This document shows positions 41,701 through 62,507 of a DNA stretch of 64,000 bases, piece after piece (the first letter of the stretch is position 1; each line of letters starts with the position of its first letter). This DNA comes from Anoplopoma fimbria (taxonomy: Eukaryota > Chordata > Actinopteri > Perciformes > Anoplopomatidae), in assembly GCF_027596085.1 (NCBI RefSeq), contig NC_072467.1, forward strand, positions 27,937,582 through 28,001,581, in the 5' to 3' direction. Position numbers and translations under genes: made by a program. The notes beneath the pieces are model-generated. The model worked only from the letters and a program-made list of their open reading frames with translations. It did no database searches and was not told the DNA's origin.

Positions 41701-42898
41701 GGGGGCGACTCCTCTGGTTGTATAGAAGTCTATGAGAAAATGACTCTACTTCTCTCTTGATTTATTCCCTCAGTAAACATTGTAAACATGAGTTTATGGT
41801 CTCAATCTCTAGTTTCAAGTCTTCTTCAATACAGCATGATGAAACTATAACATTATTTTTTAAGACATTTTTCATTTTAAAACATTTAATGGTTCAAGCT
41901 TCTCAAATTTGAAGTCTTGCTGTTTTTCCTTCTAATAATGTTAATAATGTTAATGTATTCTTGATCATTTTAATAATGTTAATATATTATTTATAATGTT
42001 AATACTGTTGATGTATTATTTGTATTATTAATAATGCTAATGTATCAGTCAAAGCCTAGATATGTTAGAAATAATGTTTTTTTATAATAATGTTAATAAT
42101 ATTAATATGTTAATACTTATGTTGAGCTTTGGACTAAACAAAAACATTGTAAAGGTGTCACTTTGCAGTCTGGGAAATTGTGAGACCCTTTCTCTCTATT
42201 TTCACTATTTTTGCAAACCAAACAATCAATTGATTTATGTAGAAAATAATCAGAAGATTAATTAGTTATGAAAATCATCATTAGTTATTAGTTATCATTA
42301 GTTTAACACATGAGTGATAATAATCTAATGATAGAATATATAATGAACATTTTCAATGCAGGACTTTTATTTGTTTAAAGTATTTTGACTGTGTGATATT
42401 ACTCTTGCTGAAGTAAAAAAAATCTGAGTATTTCCTCCAAATCCATAATCGGTGAGTGATTGTAAACCTTTAACCACGTTTCCTCCAGGTGAACCTGTTG
42501 GTCCCGGTGTGTTACCTGATGTTCTGGGCGCTGCTGCTGGGTTTCAGTCTTTACTCCGAGCCGGTGGTTTGTGGCGTCGGTTTGGTCATCATGCTCACCG
42601 GCGTACCCGTCTACTTCCTGGGCGTCCATTGGAGAGAAAAACCAAAGTGCATCTACAACTTCATTGGTGAGTTTCCAAAAGGAGGCCTGTTGAAAGATTT
42701 CTACTCTGTGTTGTAGCTAATATATATTGTGTTTATAATTGAATATATAACTCTTGTTTTCCTGCAGAGAGGGCGACGTACGTGGGCCAGAGGTTGTGTT
42801 TCGTGGTCTTTCCTCAGATTGACCCCATCGAGATCGACAATCCATCAGAATGGACTGACCGGTCCTCAGGCAGGAGCACTTTGTCTGCCAATTCTTAA
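25571..42898 (+). CDS. slc7a10: Asc-type small neutral amino acid transporter (Asc-1), 11 coding exons
   Basis: Na+-independent plasma-membrane exchanger for glycine, L/D-serine, alanine and cysteine that works as a heterodimer with SLC3A2. Coding exons: 25571-25745, 29578-29782, 30509-30660, 34414-34539, 34629-34782, 35715-35838, 36505-36608, 36699-36795, 41366-41515, 42489-42666, 42768-42898. They total 1596 nt, 531 aa (human 523), all GT-AG and in phase. Seen: TM1 motif [13 protein letters not shown] at 60-72, [14 protein letters not shown]162 in VFPDCVPP (the cysteine expected to bond SLC3A2), [21 protein letters not shown] and [17 protein letters not shown] and GGINGYLF favour SLC7A10 over LAT2. 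The N-terminus has 16 consecutive Glu, not usual for the family. Start ATG at 25571 gives a normal-length cytosolic tail. Intron 8 houses a TRIM gene. Fish may have two paralogues; which one is not decided. Confidence 0.95.
25855..26508. mobile_element. hAT-type non-autonomous element in slc7a10 intron 1
   Basis: Left end CACTGGTTCTCAAATGG at 25863 and right end GGTTGAGAACCGCTG ending 26500 form hAT-like inverted termini. Flanking 8-bp target duplication CTCCAGAA (25855-25862) / CTCCAGAG (26501-26508), 7 of 8 matching. An ATTACA element has inserted inside it. Confidence 0.8.
26125..26440 (+). mobile_element. Dispersed ATTACA element, copy B, nested in the hAT element
   Basis: Begins with six ATTACA-type pentamers, then CAGTCATTTAGCAGACGC, and ends GAGGAAGGCT as copy A does. 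Confidence 0.8.
26699..26779. repeat. (CA)n microsatellite
   Basis: About 40 uninterrupted CA units in slc7a10 intron 1. Confidence 0.95.
26975..27335 (+). repeat. Second copy of the minisatellite block (36-bp array 2)
   Basis: Unique-looking leader (TTTTTATCTGGTCCTGAACC...) matching about 22976-23080, followed by about four 36-bp units at 27190-27330. It lies in slc7a10 intron 1, so array 1 and array 2 are two dispersed copies of one composite. Confidence 0.88.
28508..28916 (-). mobile_element. Dispersed repeat family B, near-full copy
   Basis: Minus-strand copy from 'TTATGAAGCCTTGAG' (plus-strand words) to 'GAGAGAATGCAGCTTTAA' in slc7a10 intron 1. Confidence 0.9.
30030..30330. repeat. AT-rich low-complexity block
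   Basis: TTTAAATTT and TTATTTATT words without a fixed period, slc7a10 intron 2. Confidence 0.8.
30765..31185. mobile_element. Dispersed 'AAGTACTTTTACTTGAGTA' repeat, near-complete copy
   Basis: Starts 'TCAAGTACTGTACCTCAGTA' and includes 'GCTACTTTATACTTCCACTC', 'TAGTTACTTTGCAGATT' and 'CAAGACTTTTACTTGAAAC', words typical of a very abundant teleost repeat. Fragments of the family are also seen at about 1-415, 7420-7510, 35937-36200, 44040-44225, 45660-45960, 47063-48140, 50345-50960, 54880-55040 and 60440-61130. Confidence 0.7.
31266..31825. mobile_element. MITE-like element with ~20-bp inverted ends
   Basis: Left GGGCATTGTAGGTAAAAA at 31266 and right TTTTTTACCTACAATGCCC ending 31825, AT-rich interior, slc7a10 intron 3. 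A related right end ('TTATTTTTTACCTATAGTGG') occurs near 59780-59800. Superfamily not assigned. Confidence 0.6.
32348..32562 (+). mobile_element. Dispersed repeat family B, 3'-truncated copy
   Basis: From GCATTCTCTCTAGTGTCC to ACCATAAAGTA, then unique sequence; slc7a10 intron 3. Confidence 0.85.
33906..34150 (+). mobile_element. Dispersed repeat family B, internally deleted copy
   Basis: Left end as in the full copy, then a jump from GAGAAACTGACTC to AAATATGGTTACTTCC, skipping about 230 bp of the interior but keeping the right end (GGCTTCATAA, TGACGTCAC). Confidence 0.85.
34886..35265. mobile_element. piggyBac-like MITE with TTAA target duplication
   Basis: Left terminus AGGAATAGTTTGAC at 34890 and right terminus GTTGAACTATTCCT ending 35261, flanked by TTAA on both sides (34886-34889, 35262-35265). 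Interior has 'TTAGCTTAGCATAAAGACTG', common in teleosts. Lies in slc7a10 intron 5. Confidence 0.8.
36796..38500. other. slc7a10: slc7a10 intron 8, 5' part
   Basis: No exon or recognisable element was found. A duplicated motif is visible: 'GGCTAACAGCTAACAAAACTA' -like sequence near 37502 and again near 37675, followed by related text, indicating an old local duplication of about 170 bp. Confidence 0.4.
38703..40364 (+). CDS. TRIM35-like RING/B-box/PRY-SPRY protein nested in slc7a10 intron 8
   Basis: Single-exon gene, 553 aa from the ATG at 38703 ([11 protein letters not shown]; an in-frame ATG at 38676 is possible but lies in a TTTTCAG-like leader). Seen: RING C11, C14, C26, H28, C31, C34, C49, C52; B-box 2 C86, H89, C97, H100, C105, C108, H114, H117; coiled coil about 125-265; PRY-SPRY about 285-462 with [16 protein letters not shown] and [10 protein letters not shown]. 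All zinc ligands are intact. After VTVEQE comes a tail of about 62 Asp/Ser/Asn residues, then SA, eight Met and HINQYMSRR to the stop. The family comprises E3 ubiquitin ligases, often innate-immune. It is in the same orientation as its host gene. ATTAAA at 40515-40520 is a possible poly(A) signal. Lack of introns suits either a retrocopy or the single-exon TRIM expansions of fish. Confidence 0.9.
   Translation: MSSIFGEDLCCSVCHDVFKDPVVLPCSHSFCRVCLQSWWTEKDILEEDCPLCKTFSNDFLHPYFALRNLCESFLQERDQRASEALCSLHSEKLKLFCLDHQQPVCVVCRDSEKHTNHRFRPIDEAAQQHKKKLQETLEPLKEKLKVCERVKVKFDQTAEHMKVQARRTERQIQDQFQKLHQFLEEEEEARMAAVREEEEQKSQMMKEKMEALSREIAALSDTVRATEDELRAEDVSFLNNKAAVDRVQQRPLLEDPQLLSGALIDEAKHLGNLTFNIWNKMKDMVSYTPLVLDPNTAGSRLLLSEDLTSVRPGEKQQLPDNPERIDGYYYFSVLGSEGFNSGTHSWDVQVGDSEVWSVGVLEESVQRKGVIPSGLWKIEFFYGKYNTFSPSDPDTDLVVQKKLQRIRVNLDWNRGKLWFSDPDTNTHIHTFTHTFTERMFPYINTVGLPLKVLPMKLSVTVEQEDDDDDDDDDSNDDDDSNDDDDDDDSDDDDDDDDDSDDDDDDDDSDDDDDDDDDSDDDDDSDDSAMMMMMMMMHINQYMSRRTEFTSPGL
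40095..40310 (+). repeat. In-frame GAY/AGY repeat encoding the acidic tail, then (ATG)8
   Basis: GAT/GAC codons broken by AGC/AGT every 5-9 codons, forming a higher-order repeat of about 30 bp (GACAGCGACGATGACGATGA), followed by an ATG run in the shifted phase of the same trinucleotide. Confidence 0.92.
41673..41842 (+). mobile_element. Dispersed repeat family B, truncated copy
   Basis: From GCTGCATTCTCTCTGCTGTC to TACAGCATGATG, slc7a10 intron 9. Confidence 0.85.
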
Positions 42899-45800
42899 AA
42901 ACTTTTTTCTCTGAATCCATGAAGATCTTTTTTTTTGTTTATGCCTCTTTGTTTTTATTCCGTCACTGTGTAAGTCCAGACACTTCTTCCTGGTTTGGGA
43001 GCTTCCTGTCTGACCTTTGACCCTCTGAGACTCTGGTTTTCCCTGCAGTTGAGTGGAAACACAATTATTTTTCTTTTCATCTTTTTTCTACTAAGTCGTC
43101 AAGTTACAACAACCTAATGCCAACAGTTTCACACTGTTGAAAATGACTTTAACGCCCATTTTTGGACCCTATTTGTTCCTTTTTTTGTGTAGCATGACAG
43201 AATTCTGACGATTGGCGGCTCTTTCTTCTGAATGTTGCCGCTGGTTTATTGTGCCTTTAGGCCTTTTCACACCAAGTCACAAACCAATCTGGAGCCAATA
43301 CTCTTTAAAAAATGAAGACATTTTTTTATTTTAGAAAAGATCTGCAGTCGAGTGAAACTTCGAGGCATAACTACACAGCATTTATGCATTTTTGTTCTTT
43401 TTTGCTGCATGCATTTCCCCATTAATATACATATTTGATATTTTCACAATAGCTAATGTTAGCATGCTAGCAAACTAAACTGAGGTGGGGAACATGGTGA
43501 ACATTAAACCTGCACGGAGCTGCATGGCTATAGACTCTGGTTTGAATTAAATGTAATGTTTATTTCACTATGTCGTTGTATAGTGATAACATATGAATTG
43601 TTGCTAACTTTGGGTTTGAATTCTTATATCCTCTAAACTAATTTATCTCAGAATGTGGACAGTAAACAGAACACATTTCACTTTTTCAGAAACACCAGTA
43701 AAAGTTACTCTCAATGAGAGATTGCATTGAGTTTCAGAAGCTAGCAGAACAGCGTCATCTCATTTCTGAGACTTAAGGTTCAAAAGTTACAGGCCAAATC
43801 GTAGAGTTCGTCGTTATGGCGCCACCATTGGGCCAAATTGCACCAGTTTCAACACTGCACATCCTTGAGTCCTCAGTAATATACCCACCAAGTGTGAAGC
43901 AGATCGGATGAACAGTACATGAGATACGAGAAGGACACACAGACAGACAGAGAAATTATTAATTTGTTCTGTAGTAAGAAGTAAGAATAAAATAGTATTC
44001 GCATCAGGTTTTGCAGAATGGCCCATTTCAGAATAATATATATTGTATTATTGTTTTTATAATTGTTGATGCATTAAAGCATTAATCAGAATCTGCAAAG
44101 TAACTAGAAGCTTAAAGAAAAATGTGATGAAGTGAAGGTATAAAGAAGCAGAAAATGAAAGTACTTAAGTAAAGCATAAGCTTCTCAAAATTGTACTACA
44201 GTAAATGTACTTTCCAACACTGCCAGAGATCATAGATTTTATGTGTCTATCTTTTAAAAATAGTTTATTTTCATGGGATTTTCAGACCCAGTGTGAAAAG
44301 GCCTTTACTGGGGGAAGATGTATATTCAAATGTTGTTTATTAACACATTCACTCTAATAGATTTTTAATATATTTTGCGATTGCCTTTTTCGCTTTTTGT
44401 GTATTGCATTTGTATATTTGAGAAGCACTTTGGTCTTCCACCGTCTGTTTTTTCTTTTTGACGTTCAGTTTGAACTCTTTTCCTCTCCTTTTGTAAAACC
44501 AGATGGCGCTGGACTCATTTTGCACAAAGCACCGTCGAACCCCAGAGACCAAGTGCACGCTCGAGTTTATTAATCTGTTGTTAACAAAAGTAGTCGTGTT
44601 CATTTCACCTGCTGCTGCTCTCTCACATCGATGCACATCGCTCTGGTTTGTTGGAATCGACTGATTTACTGTAGAAGTGCGTACAAATCCTTTAAAGATT
44701 GTTGTTGTGGCAGCTTTTGTTATGTTTATTAAGTCGTGCTAATGAAATGTGTGACTAAGACAGATTGGGCCCTTTTTTTAAATTAATATTATCCATGTTG
44801 CTCCATTTCTTCTTGTTTTTTTGCAACCAGTGAACAGGAAGTGACCATATTAGGACTGAGGAGGAGTGACGTAGAGACGGCGTATACGTCTCTGGTGTCG
44901 ACCTGTCAATCAGTGTGTAGCCCCGCCCTAAAGCATCCCCTGCTTTATGGTCTGTTTGACTCTAAATGGAGCATCATTTACTAAATGAACATCATGCTGT
45001 ATTGAAGAAGACTTGAAACTAGAGATTGAGACCATAAACTCATGTTTACAATGTTTACTGAGGGAATAAATCAAGAGAGAAGTAGAGTCATTTTCTCATA
45101 GACTTCTATACAACCAGAGGAGTCGCCCCCTGGTGGACAGTAGAGAGAATGCAGCTTTAAGACTCTTTTTGCCGCCTGATTAAATCATTATTTTACAACT
45201 GTGCAGTCATTTGACACATAAAAACAGAAAGATGTGTAATTTAAAGAGTGTCTGTTTTATCATAATGCAAAATATAATAATCAATAGTAGAGTTTATGTT
45301 TGCACAAAAAACAAACAGATGAAGTTGGTGATGTTTGTACAAAGTGATAATCCTGCTGTTATCCAGCTAATACGCAAATTACTTTTATCACATCAAATCT
45401 GAAAGTTTATGATTCATGCAGTTGTTCATAGTGTTTTGAATGAAAGCTGTGTCCCAGTACCATAAAACACACTAACTGTATACCGTTTGTGATACATGTA
45501 TATACTAATATTTATATTATACTGTCGTTTTAGTTAGTATGCAAGAGTCAACATTAAAACTAACAGAAATGTATCAGCTGTGGAAGAAGCTTTTCGTTAC
45601 AAGTAAAATTAAATTGCATTAGAATCTAATTCTAATTATTTGCATAATAATATATATTATATTATTGTATTATCATTATTGATGCATTAATGTGTTTTCA
45701 TCACTTTAATGTTGAAGTTCGCAAAGGTGGAGCTCATTTTAATGACTTTATATACTGCTGGGTAATTTAATCTATATTAATAATAGTATCATGTATTAGT

Positions 45801-48200
45801 TGATTATACTTTGTTTGAATAATCTGAATCTGTAAAGTAACTGAAGTTATGAAATTCGGTGAAGTAAAAATCACAACTTTTGCCTCTGAGATGTAGTAGA
45901 AGTATAAAATAAATAATAATAAAATGGAAATACTCAAATGGAGTACAAGTACCTCAATTGTACGACAGAACAGAAACTATATAATATGTGCACCATCGGA
46001 CGACTGAAATTAAACTTCACAGTTAAAGAAAATGTTTTTTTTAAAGATATTTTTTTTGTTTTTAAAGATCTTTCCGGAGCTTGATTTTTTTTTTTTTTTG
46101 CAGCTGTGAGTCATTTCTTTGGTGCATTGCATTGTGGGACAATAGCATATATCAAAAGCACACCTAAATAATATTTTTTTAGTGTGAATTCTGACTTTTT
46201 TGGTATCTGTTACTTTTCAGTCTACACGTGCTTCCAGTTATGTGGAATTGGGACACAGCTTCATTCATGCCCTTCTGTTTATGTATTACTGAACATTCTT
46301 CTTTGTTTCACCTGCTCCTGCTTGAAACTAGTTGACTCATGAGAATATTTCTATTCTAGTAATCAAGTTACAGAAGATAGTTTTGAAGCACTCATAGTTA
46401 GCATAGCATATATCCCCGATCGATCCATTCCACCAAACTCCATTCAGAAAAGTTACAGTTTAAAGGTGGCTTGCCTGTAGTAAGCGGAAAGACATTAAAC
46501 ATAGCATAAATATAATCTTTATACAAATTGTTATCACTCTGTCATTATTTCGGCATACTTTTAATTCTTTAATTGGAATTTAATTTTGATCAAATCTTTG
46601 AGAATCTACAGCTTTTGACCAAGCATGTGTGATAGTATTATTCAGCAAAGCTTACAGATTGGCTTCCACAGTTTTTATTCTTGAGTAATATTCTCACTCC
46701 AGTTCAGTAATCCTTTTCTCTGCTTTCTCAAATAGAGTGAACCTTATTCTGTAACAGAAGTTTTTTTAATTTCTATCCTCCTAGACTAAAGGGGGATTCG
46801 TGCTTTTGGTAAATAACATGTAAAAAACAAAAAAAGCAGAAAGCAGCTGTTGTCTTCACAAACAGACACTTTTTACACTGTTAATTATTTGTCATTATAT
46901 GGAATTTTAACTTTTTGTAAAAATGAGTAAAATAACTGTAGCGACACAATAAATCTGAATGAATTGGAACGGGACTCATGCTGTCTTAACTTTTTGAGCT
47001 GATCGAAGTATATTAAAGATATTAAACAACAATGACTTTTCTGCTGTTCTATATATATATCAGCGGTGGAATGTAACCAAGTACCTTTACTAAAGTACTG
47101 AACTTAAGTATACGTTTAAGGTACTTCTACTTCCACTCCACCACATCTCAGAGGGAAATACTTCATTTATCTGGCAGCTTTAGTTACCTAACAAATAAAG
47201 ATGTTTACACACAAAACATACAAAGAGTTTATTAAATAAGATGTTTTGTTATAATTTAAACTAACCAACAAGTTCAGCAGAATCAATTAGTCCATTTATC
47301 AATAAGTGGATTGACAGGAAATCAATTGGACTCAATTTTATTCATTTAAGTCTTTCTTTATGTAAAAACTTTTCATGGTTCCAGCTTCAGAAATATTTGT
47401 TGCTTCTCCTTTTAATAATTTTAATGTTTTAGTAATCATATTATTAATGTTAATTTATTAGTTATAATATTAATCATGTCAATGTGTTAGTATAAATGTT
47501 AATTATGTTAATTAGTTAGTTATAATGTTAATTATGTTGATGTTAAGTAATAATGCTATTGTTTAAGTAATGATATTCATAATGTTAATGTACAAGAAAT
47601 AATGTTAATAATCTAATGTATTAGTCATATTTGTTAATTATGTTAATGATTTAGTAATAATATTAATGGTATTAATGTATAAGTCATTCTATTAATAATG
47701 TAAATGTATTAGTATTAATGCTAACAATATATTAGTATTATATTAGTATTAATGCTAACAATGTTAATATATTCTATATTCTTAAATGGACTAATTGATT
47801 CTGCTGAAATGTTTGGACTAAACAAACATTGTGAAGGTGTCTCTTTGGTTTATGTGTAACTGTGCAGTCATTTCGCTCTATTTTTTAATAATTTTACAAA
47901 CCAAACCATCAATCGGTGCATTTTAAACATCAGCCATAATTAAAATAACAACTTGTTAAAAGTTAAACCACCAATAAAACCTTCTGCACTAATGCATAAG
48001 GGCCAATAACCCTGTGCTAGAACAACAAATAATAGAACAGACCCATTGTTTATAATTCAACAATACGTTATAGATCACATGCTTTTACTGCGGGATACTT
48101 GTCACAGTGTGGTATTAGTACCTCTACTCCAGCACAGGATCTGAACATATGCTCTCCCTCCACCGCCGCTCTGTCTTCGCGGCTCTACTTTCTGTAGCGC
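42899..48200. other. slc7a10 3' UTR and flank up to dus2
   Basis: No other coding exon supported. Possible slc7a10 poly(A) hexamers AATAAA occur at about 43986 and at 46948-46953; the latter, followed by unique sequence and 'TGCTG', could end a long 3' UTR but this is unproven. Dispersed repeats occupy 44040-44225, 44817-45160, 45660-45960 and 47063-48140. A stretch of TTAATAATGTTAAT words fills 47405-47770. Confidence 0.5.
44817..45160 (-). mobile_element. Dispersed repeat family B copy
   Basis: From TTTTGCAACCAGTGAACAGG to AGAGAATGCAGCTTTAAGAC (plus-strand words); interior GAGACGGCGTATACGTCTC. Confidence 0.9.
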
Positions 48201-48318
48201 AGATCTACACGCCGCGGATCTGTGCGGATGTGGTGACGTAGGAGGCCAAACAGGAAGTGGACGCACACGCTGCTGAGCGCTCCATGCTGCTCGTCTCCGG
48301 AGTCACAGCTCGATGCCG
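48200..48318 (+). promoter_or_regulatory. dus2: dus2 promoter and non-coding exon 1
   Basis: GC-rich sequence with GTGACGTA (CRE-like) near 48233 and ACAGGAAGT (ETS-type) at about 48250. Exon 1 ends GATGCCG at 48318 before donor GTGAGT. A perfect TGACGTCA lies just inside intron 1 at 48487-48494. No TATA box. Start site inferred. Confidence 0.55.
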
Positions 48319-48506
48319 GTGAGTTCTCTCTGTCCGCTCACAGGCCGACAGTAACGGGACAACACGCGTTTTATTTAATGTTTAGCGCTCTGTTTCTAAT
48401 TCGGCATTGTTGTTTTTACGTCGTTAAATGTCGTTAAGTTGTTACATTCGTGTCGGGCTCTCTCACCGGAGACTGTCGCCTCCTGGTGACGTCACAGAGA
48501 CGAGAC

Positions 48507-49260
48507 AAGATAAGATAAGATAAGATGATATGATCCTTTATGTGTCCTGCAGCAGGGAAATTAAGAGACATGGTGAAAAAAAAAAGATTAAATTAAGTAT
48601 TATAAATAAGCAATTAAAAAACAGTATAACTGAAATACATATTTACATAAATATAAATATATTATATTTACAGACAGAAACTATTATAACTATTGTATTG
48701 CACAGTGTATTAGTGTATTAGTGTTGGATTACAGCAGCAGAGGTTATAGTGCAAACAAGAGACATAGTAAAATAAATTAAATTAAGTATTATAAATAAGT
48801 AAATGATCAATAAAAAACAGTAAAGAATCCACAATAACTGAAATATTATATTTACAGACAGAAACTATTATAACTATTGTATTGCACAGTGTATTAGTGT
48901 ATTAGTATATTAGTGTCGTGTCATTATAAGATAAGATAAGATAATACTTTATTAGTCCTGCAGTGGGGAAATGAACAGGTTATAGTGCAAACAAGAGACA
49001 TAGTAAAAACCAGGATCAGAATAAATATTATAAATAAGTAAATGATCAATTAAAAAACAGTAAAGAATCCACAATAACTGAAATAGTATATTTACAGACA
49101 GAAACTATTATAACTATTGTATTGCACAGTGTATTAGTGTTGTGTCATTATAAGATAAGATAATCCTTTATTAGTCCTGCAGCAGGGAAATGTACAGGAT
49201 TACAGCAGCAGAGGTTATAGTGCAAACAAGACTATTATAACTATAATTGCACAGTGTATT
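48507..49260 (+). repeat. Tandem ~225-bp repeat in dus2 intron 1
   Basis: Three to four partial units, each with GATAAGATAA...CCTTTAT, 'TTATAGTGCAAACAAGA' and 'ATTGCACAGTGTATTAGTGT'. Unit starts near 48507, 48929 and 49152. The 'GATAAGATAATCCTTTATTAG' type word is a frequent teleost LINE/SINE end, so this is probably a tandemised retroelement tail. Confidence 0.8.
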
Positions 49261-49515
49261 TGTATTGCAATAAGGAGCAGGTACTAAAAGTTAATGGTGT
49301 ACGGTTTGTGGTGTTTACTTGTTGGTTGTTAAATTGTGACTAAATGTAAAACTGCCTTAAATCGACTGTTTTTTAGGTGGAAAAAATCAATAACAGCTGA
49401 TTATGACTAAACCAAACTCTGGCTTATGATTTATGATTTTTCATAAACTCCAAACTTTCCAGATACGTTGTGAGTGACTGGTGTTTCCCCTCCGTGTCGT
49501 TAACAGGACCACTGA

Positions 49516-58741
<9,226 letters not shown>

Positions 58742-59102
58742 AGAGTCAGAAACTTTAAGTCTAAACAGGAAGACGTGTCTCTGAACGCTGACGGACGTTT
58801 GTGTGAACCCGAAGAACAAATCAAGGGAGTTTATTTTTTCTTAGCTTTTTTTTTAAGTTTCTCTGCATCAAATAGTTTCTCAGTTCATTTTTGACCTTCA
58901 TCGTTTTCTGTCTGAACATTAATGATGATCCTAGAAATTAAGTTTAGATTAATTTGCTCTAAAACACAAACAGCAGCTACGACGTCATATTCGAGCCTTT
59001 GGTGGTCATACAATGCTAATAAGTGATGAACCTGGGTGTTAATATCCGAGATAAAACTCTGAGGAATATTCTCTGCAATTGTAAAGTCATAAATTTACGA
59101 GA

Positions 59103-59108
59103 AATAAA
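59103..59108 (+). terminator. dus2: Candidate dus2 poly(A) signal
   Basis: AATAAA about 360 nt after the stop codon, just before a family B repeat begins. Confidence 0.5.
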
Positions 59109-59139
59109 CTTCATCACACCACAGACGCCGGTTCTGCCG

Positions 59140-59555
59140 AGCTGCATTCTCTCTCCTGTCCACCAGGGGGCGACTCCTCTGGTTGTATAGAAGTCTATGA
59201 GAAAATGACTCTACTTCTCTCTTGATTTATTCCCTCAGTAAACATTGTAAACATGAGTTTATGGTCTCAATCTCTAGTTTCAAGTCTTCTTCAATACAGC
59301 ATGATGTTCATTTAGTAAATGATGCTCCATTTAGAGTCAAACAGACCATAAAGCAGGGGATGCTTTAGGGCGGGGCTACACACTGATTGACAGGTCGACA
59401 CCAGAGACGTATACGGCGTCTCTACGTCACTCCTCCTCAGTCCAAATATGGTCACTTCCTGTTCACTGGTTGCATAAAAACAAGATGGCGACGGCAAAAT
59501 TGCTAAACTCAAGGCTTCATAATACAAACCAATGGGAGACGTCATGACGACTTTA
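59140..59555 (+). mobile_element. Dispersed repeat family B, reference full copy
   Basis: From GCTGCATTCTCTCTCCTGTC through GGGGGCGACTCCTCTGGTTG, GAGACGTATACGGCGTCTC and CACTTCCTGTTCACTGGTTG to GGCTTCATAA and GACGTCATGACGAC. No reading frame or clear inverted termini; family of at least seven copies in this window. Confidence 0.9.
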
Positions 59556-60599
59556 CTCAGAAGCCGTACTAAACAAGAAGACCACTTCAGGAGCAACAGA
59601 ATTCCGATGGCGTCTGTGGTGTGATGATCCAACCTTACAAAGTGAAGAGAAAAACACAGTATTATTACGTTTTTATTAGACCAGATTAGTTTTTTTGTGT
59701 CATTTTACAACTTAAATCTAGTAAATTCTGAGTTATTTTTCTGAATATTACCCCCTTCTCCTTGACTGTTATTCTATTTATTTTTTACCTATAGTGGCAC
59801 TAACCTTGTATTCTGACCTCAACCTTTACATTTCTTTACTTCAAAACTGTTTTCACACATTTAAACTGGGATCTGTCTTCCTCTGGGTCTGATGGGACAA
59901 AGTCTTTAATATTCACTACTCTTTATTTTACATCTTTTTATTTTAATAGAACTCATGTTTGTTTTATTTTCCCTGGTAACTGAAGAGGGTCATATGTATA
60001 TTTTCATCCAGTAGGAGGCAGAGCTGAACCTTCATATCAAGGATTTATTAATTCAGATATTTTTGTGAAAAACACTTTAATTTTAAACTTGCTGCCTTAC
60101 AGAACTTTTTAATTGCCGATCTTTATTTTTCACTTAAGTTTTCACTTAGAGAAATCTTCTGAAAGCTGCGGTCGCTGTTGGTTTCATGTTCATGTTTTAG
60201 GATCAGCATCTTTTATTTTATGATTTTTTGATTGTGAAGCTGCGGCCTGAAGTTAAAGTCTCAACTAAAAACTATTAAAAACACAAGAAAGAGACAAACT
60301 GTTGAATTTAGGTTTCATTCATTATGATGAACGAGGTGAGTGAGAGAGAGTGTGTTAGTGTCTATTTTTACAACTAAACAATCAATCGATTACAACTAAA
60401 CAATCAATCGATTAATTGAGAAAATAATCAAAAGCTTAATCCATATTGAAAATAATCATTAATTAATAGTTCAAATGAGCTCCAGCTCAACAACAACAGT
60501 AAAATCCTGCTTTTACATTAATGCATGAGTGATAATAATCTAATAATAGAATATATAATAGTACAACAGTTACAGTTTAAATACTGTGATAACTTTTTA

Positions 60600-61100
60600 C
60601 TCATTATACTGACATATTTTTACTGAAGGAACACTTTACTTTAACATAGTATTTTTACACTTACTGTAATAGAGTATTTTTACTGTGTGGTATTAAAACT
60701 TTACTGCAATAGAGTACTTTTTACAGTGGTGTACTAGTACTTTTACTGTAATAGAGTATTTTTACTGTGGGGTACTAGTACTTTTACTGTAATAGAGTAT
60801 TTTTACTGTGGGATACTAGTACTTTTACTGTAATAGAGTATTTTTACTGTGGTGTACTAGTACTTTTACTGTAATAGAGTATTTTTACTGTGGGGTACTA
60901 GTACTTTTACTGTAATAGAGTATTTTACTGTGGGGTACTAGTACTTTTACTGTAATAGAGTATTTTTACTGTGGGGTACTAGTACTTTTACTGTAATAGA
61001 GTATTTTTACTGTGGGGTACTAGTACTTTTACTGTAATAGAGTATTTTTTACAATGTTGTATTATTTCCTTTACTGTTACAAAGTATTTTTATTGCAGTA
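60600..61100 (+). repeat. ~45-bp minisatellite 'TACTAGTACTTTTACTGTAA'
   Basis: About nine near-identical units (TAGAGTATTTTTACTGTGGG + GTACTAGTACTTTTACTGTAA). Sits inside a copy of the dispersed 'AAGTACTTTTACT' repeat and was evidently amplified from it. Confidence 0.93.
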
Positions 61101-62400
61101 AAGGATCTAAATACTTCCTCCATCACTGGTCTTATCATTAAAAAGTCCTAAATTGAACCTGAGAGATGTCAACACCCAGCTACTGACGTCATCACCGGGC
61201 TAATGGTGCCTTCAGGGGCACTGTGAAATATGAGAATATCGATTCATTAGAGCGGTCTTTAACATACAACATTGAACTTCAACACTGTGACACCATGCTT
61301 TAAATGCAGACCTCTGGGTCTAAAAATAAACCTAAACCTAAATATTCTTATTATTTTAAAGTGAATATTTTTTAACCATATTGGAAACATCTCGGTGCAA
61401 ACTGAAGTGTCAGAAGAAGCCACAAGATATCTGAAAACTTCACAGGAAATGAGTGTCACGGCAGTAAGAGGAAGTACAAACACACATGTATTATTATGTT
61501 ATAATATATACATTTATAACATAATAACACTAGAATATAATATATACATTTATACATCTATCAGACACTGTATGTACAAACACACATGACATGACAAGTA
61601 ACATAATAAAACTAGAATATAATATATACATGTATACATCTATCAGATACTGTATGTACAAAGCCTCGAATGTGCCACCAGAATAAATATAAATAGATAT
61701 ATAATAAATGAATTATAAATAGAGTCACAAACACCTGCTTTAACATTCAGTTAATGTCAGTAATTTGACTTTATAAAACTTAAGTAGAATTTAAATAGTT
61801 TTAATTTGATGTCCTTAAAGTGATTTAATAGCAAATGGAGCTCTTTTAAATCCATCAATGTACGAATTGATTAAAAGTAAAATAAGTTAATTTACACTAC
61901 AAACATCGTGTCAAAAAAAAGTGTAGTTAAAGCACCGTAATCACAAATAAAGTATAAAAATAAATAAATACAAAAAAAAGAGTGAAAATGAAAATTACAT
62001 TATTTAATTTTAATTAAAAAATGATTCATTAATTAATAATTAATTAAGGGATAATTATTACATATATAAGTATAACTTAAAGTTGTATAAAAATAAAATA
62101 TAACATAAATAAAAATAACTTAAAAGTATATTAATCAAGTGAGAATAATGGATAAAATGTAACATATATAAATATAACTTAATAAATCAAGTTAGAATAA
62201 TGGATAAAATGTAAAATATATATAAGTGAGAATAAGGGATAAAATATAACTATAATATAACCAAGTGAGAATAAGGGATAAAATATAACATAAATAAAAA
62301 TAACTTAATAAATCAAGTTAGAATAAGGGATAAAATGTAACATATATAAATACAACTTAACAAATCAAGTTATGTAATCATGAATTAATAATTAATGAAT
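61101..62400. other. AT-rich intergenic DNA
   Basis: No exon supported. Two short duplications of 'CTAGAATATAATATATACAT' at about 61530 and 61612, then increasingly AT-rich 'GGGATAAAATGTAACATATA' words from 62130 that lead into the satellite. Confidence 0.6.
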
Positions 62401-62507
62401 TCCGTTGAACTCTTCCTGTGTCTTTGGACTTCCTTAACGTGACTCTCAGGTTTCCGAGCGGACCGTGAACGCAGCGCGGGGAGTAGATGCAGCTCAACAA
62501 CTTCTGT

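Noticed and set aside
25571..42898. Assignment as SLC7A6 (y+LAT2), suggested because human SLC7A6 lies near DUS2
   Set aside because: Residues such as [19 protein letters not shown] and GGINGYLF fit Asc-1 and not y+LAT2.
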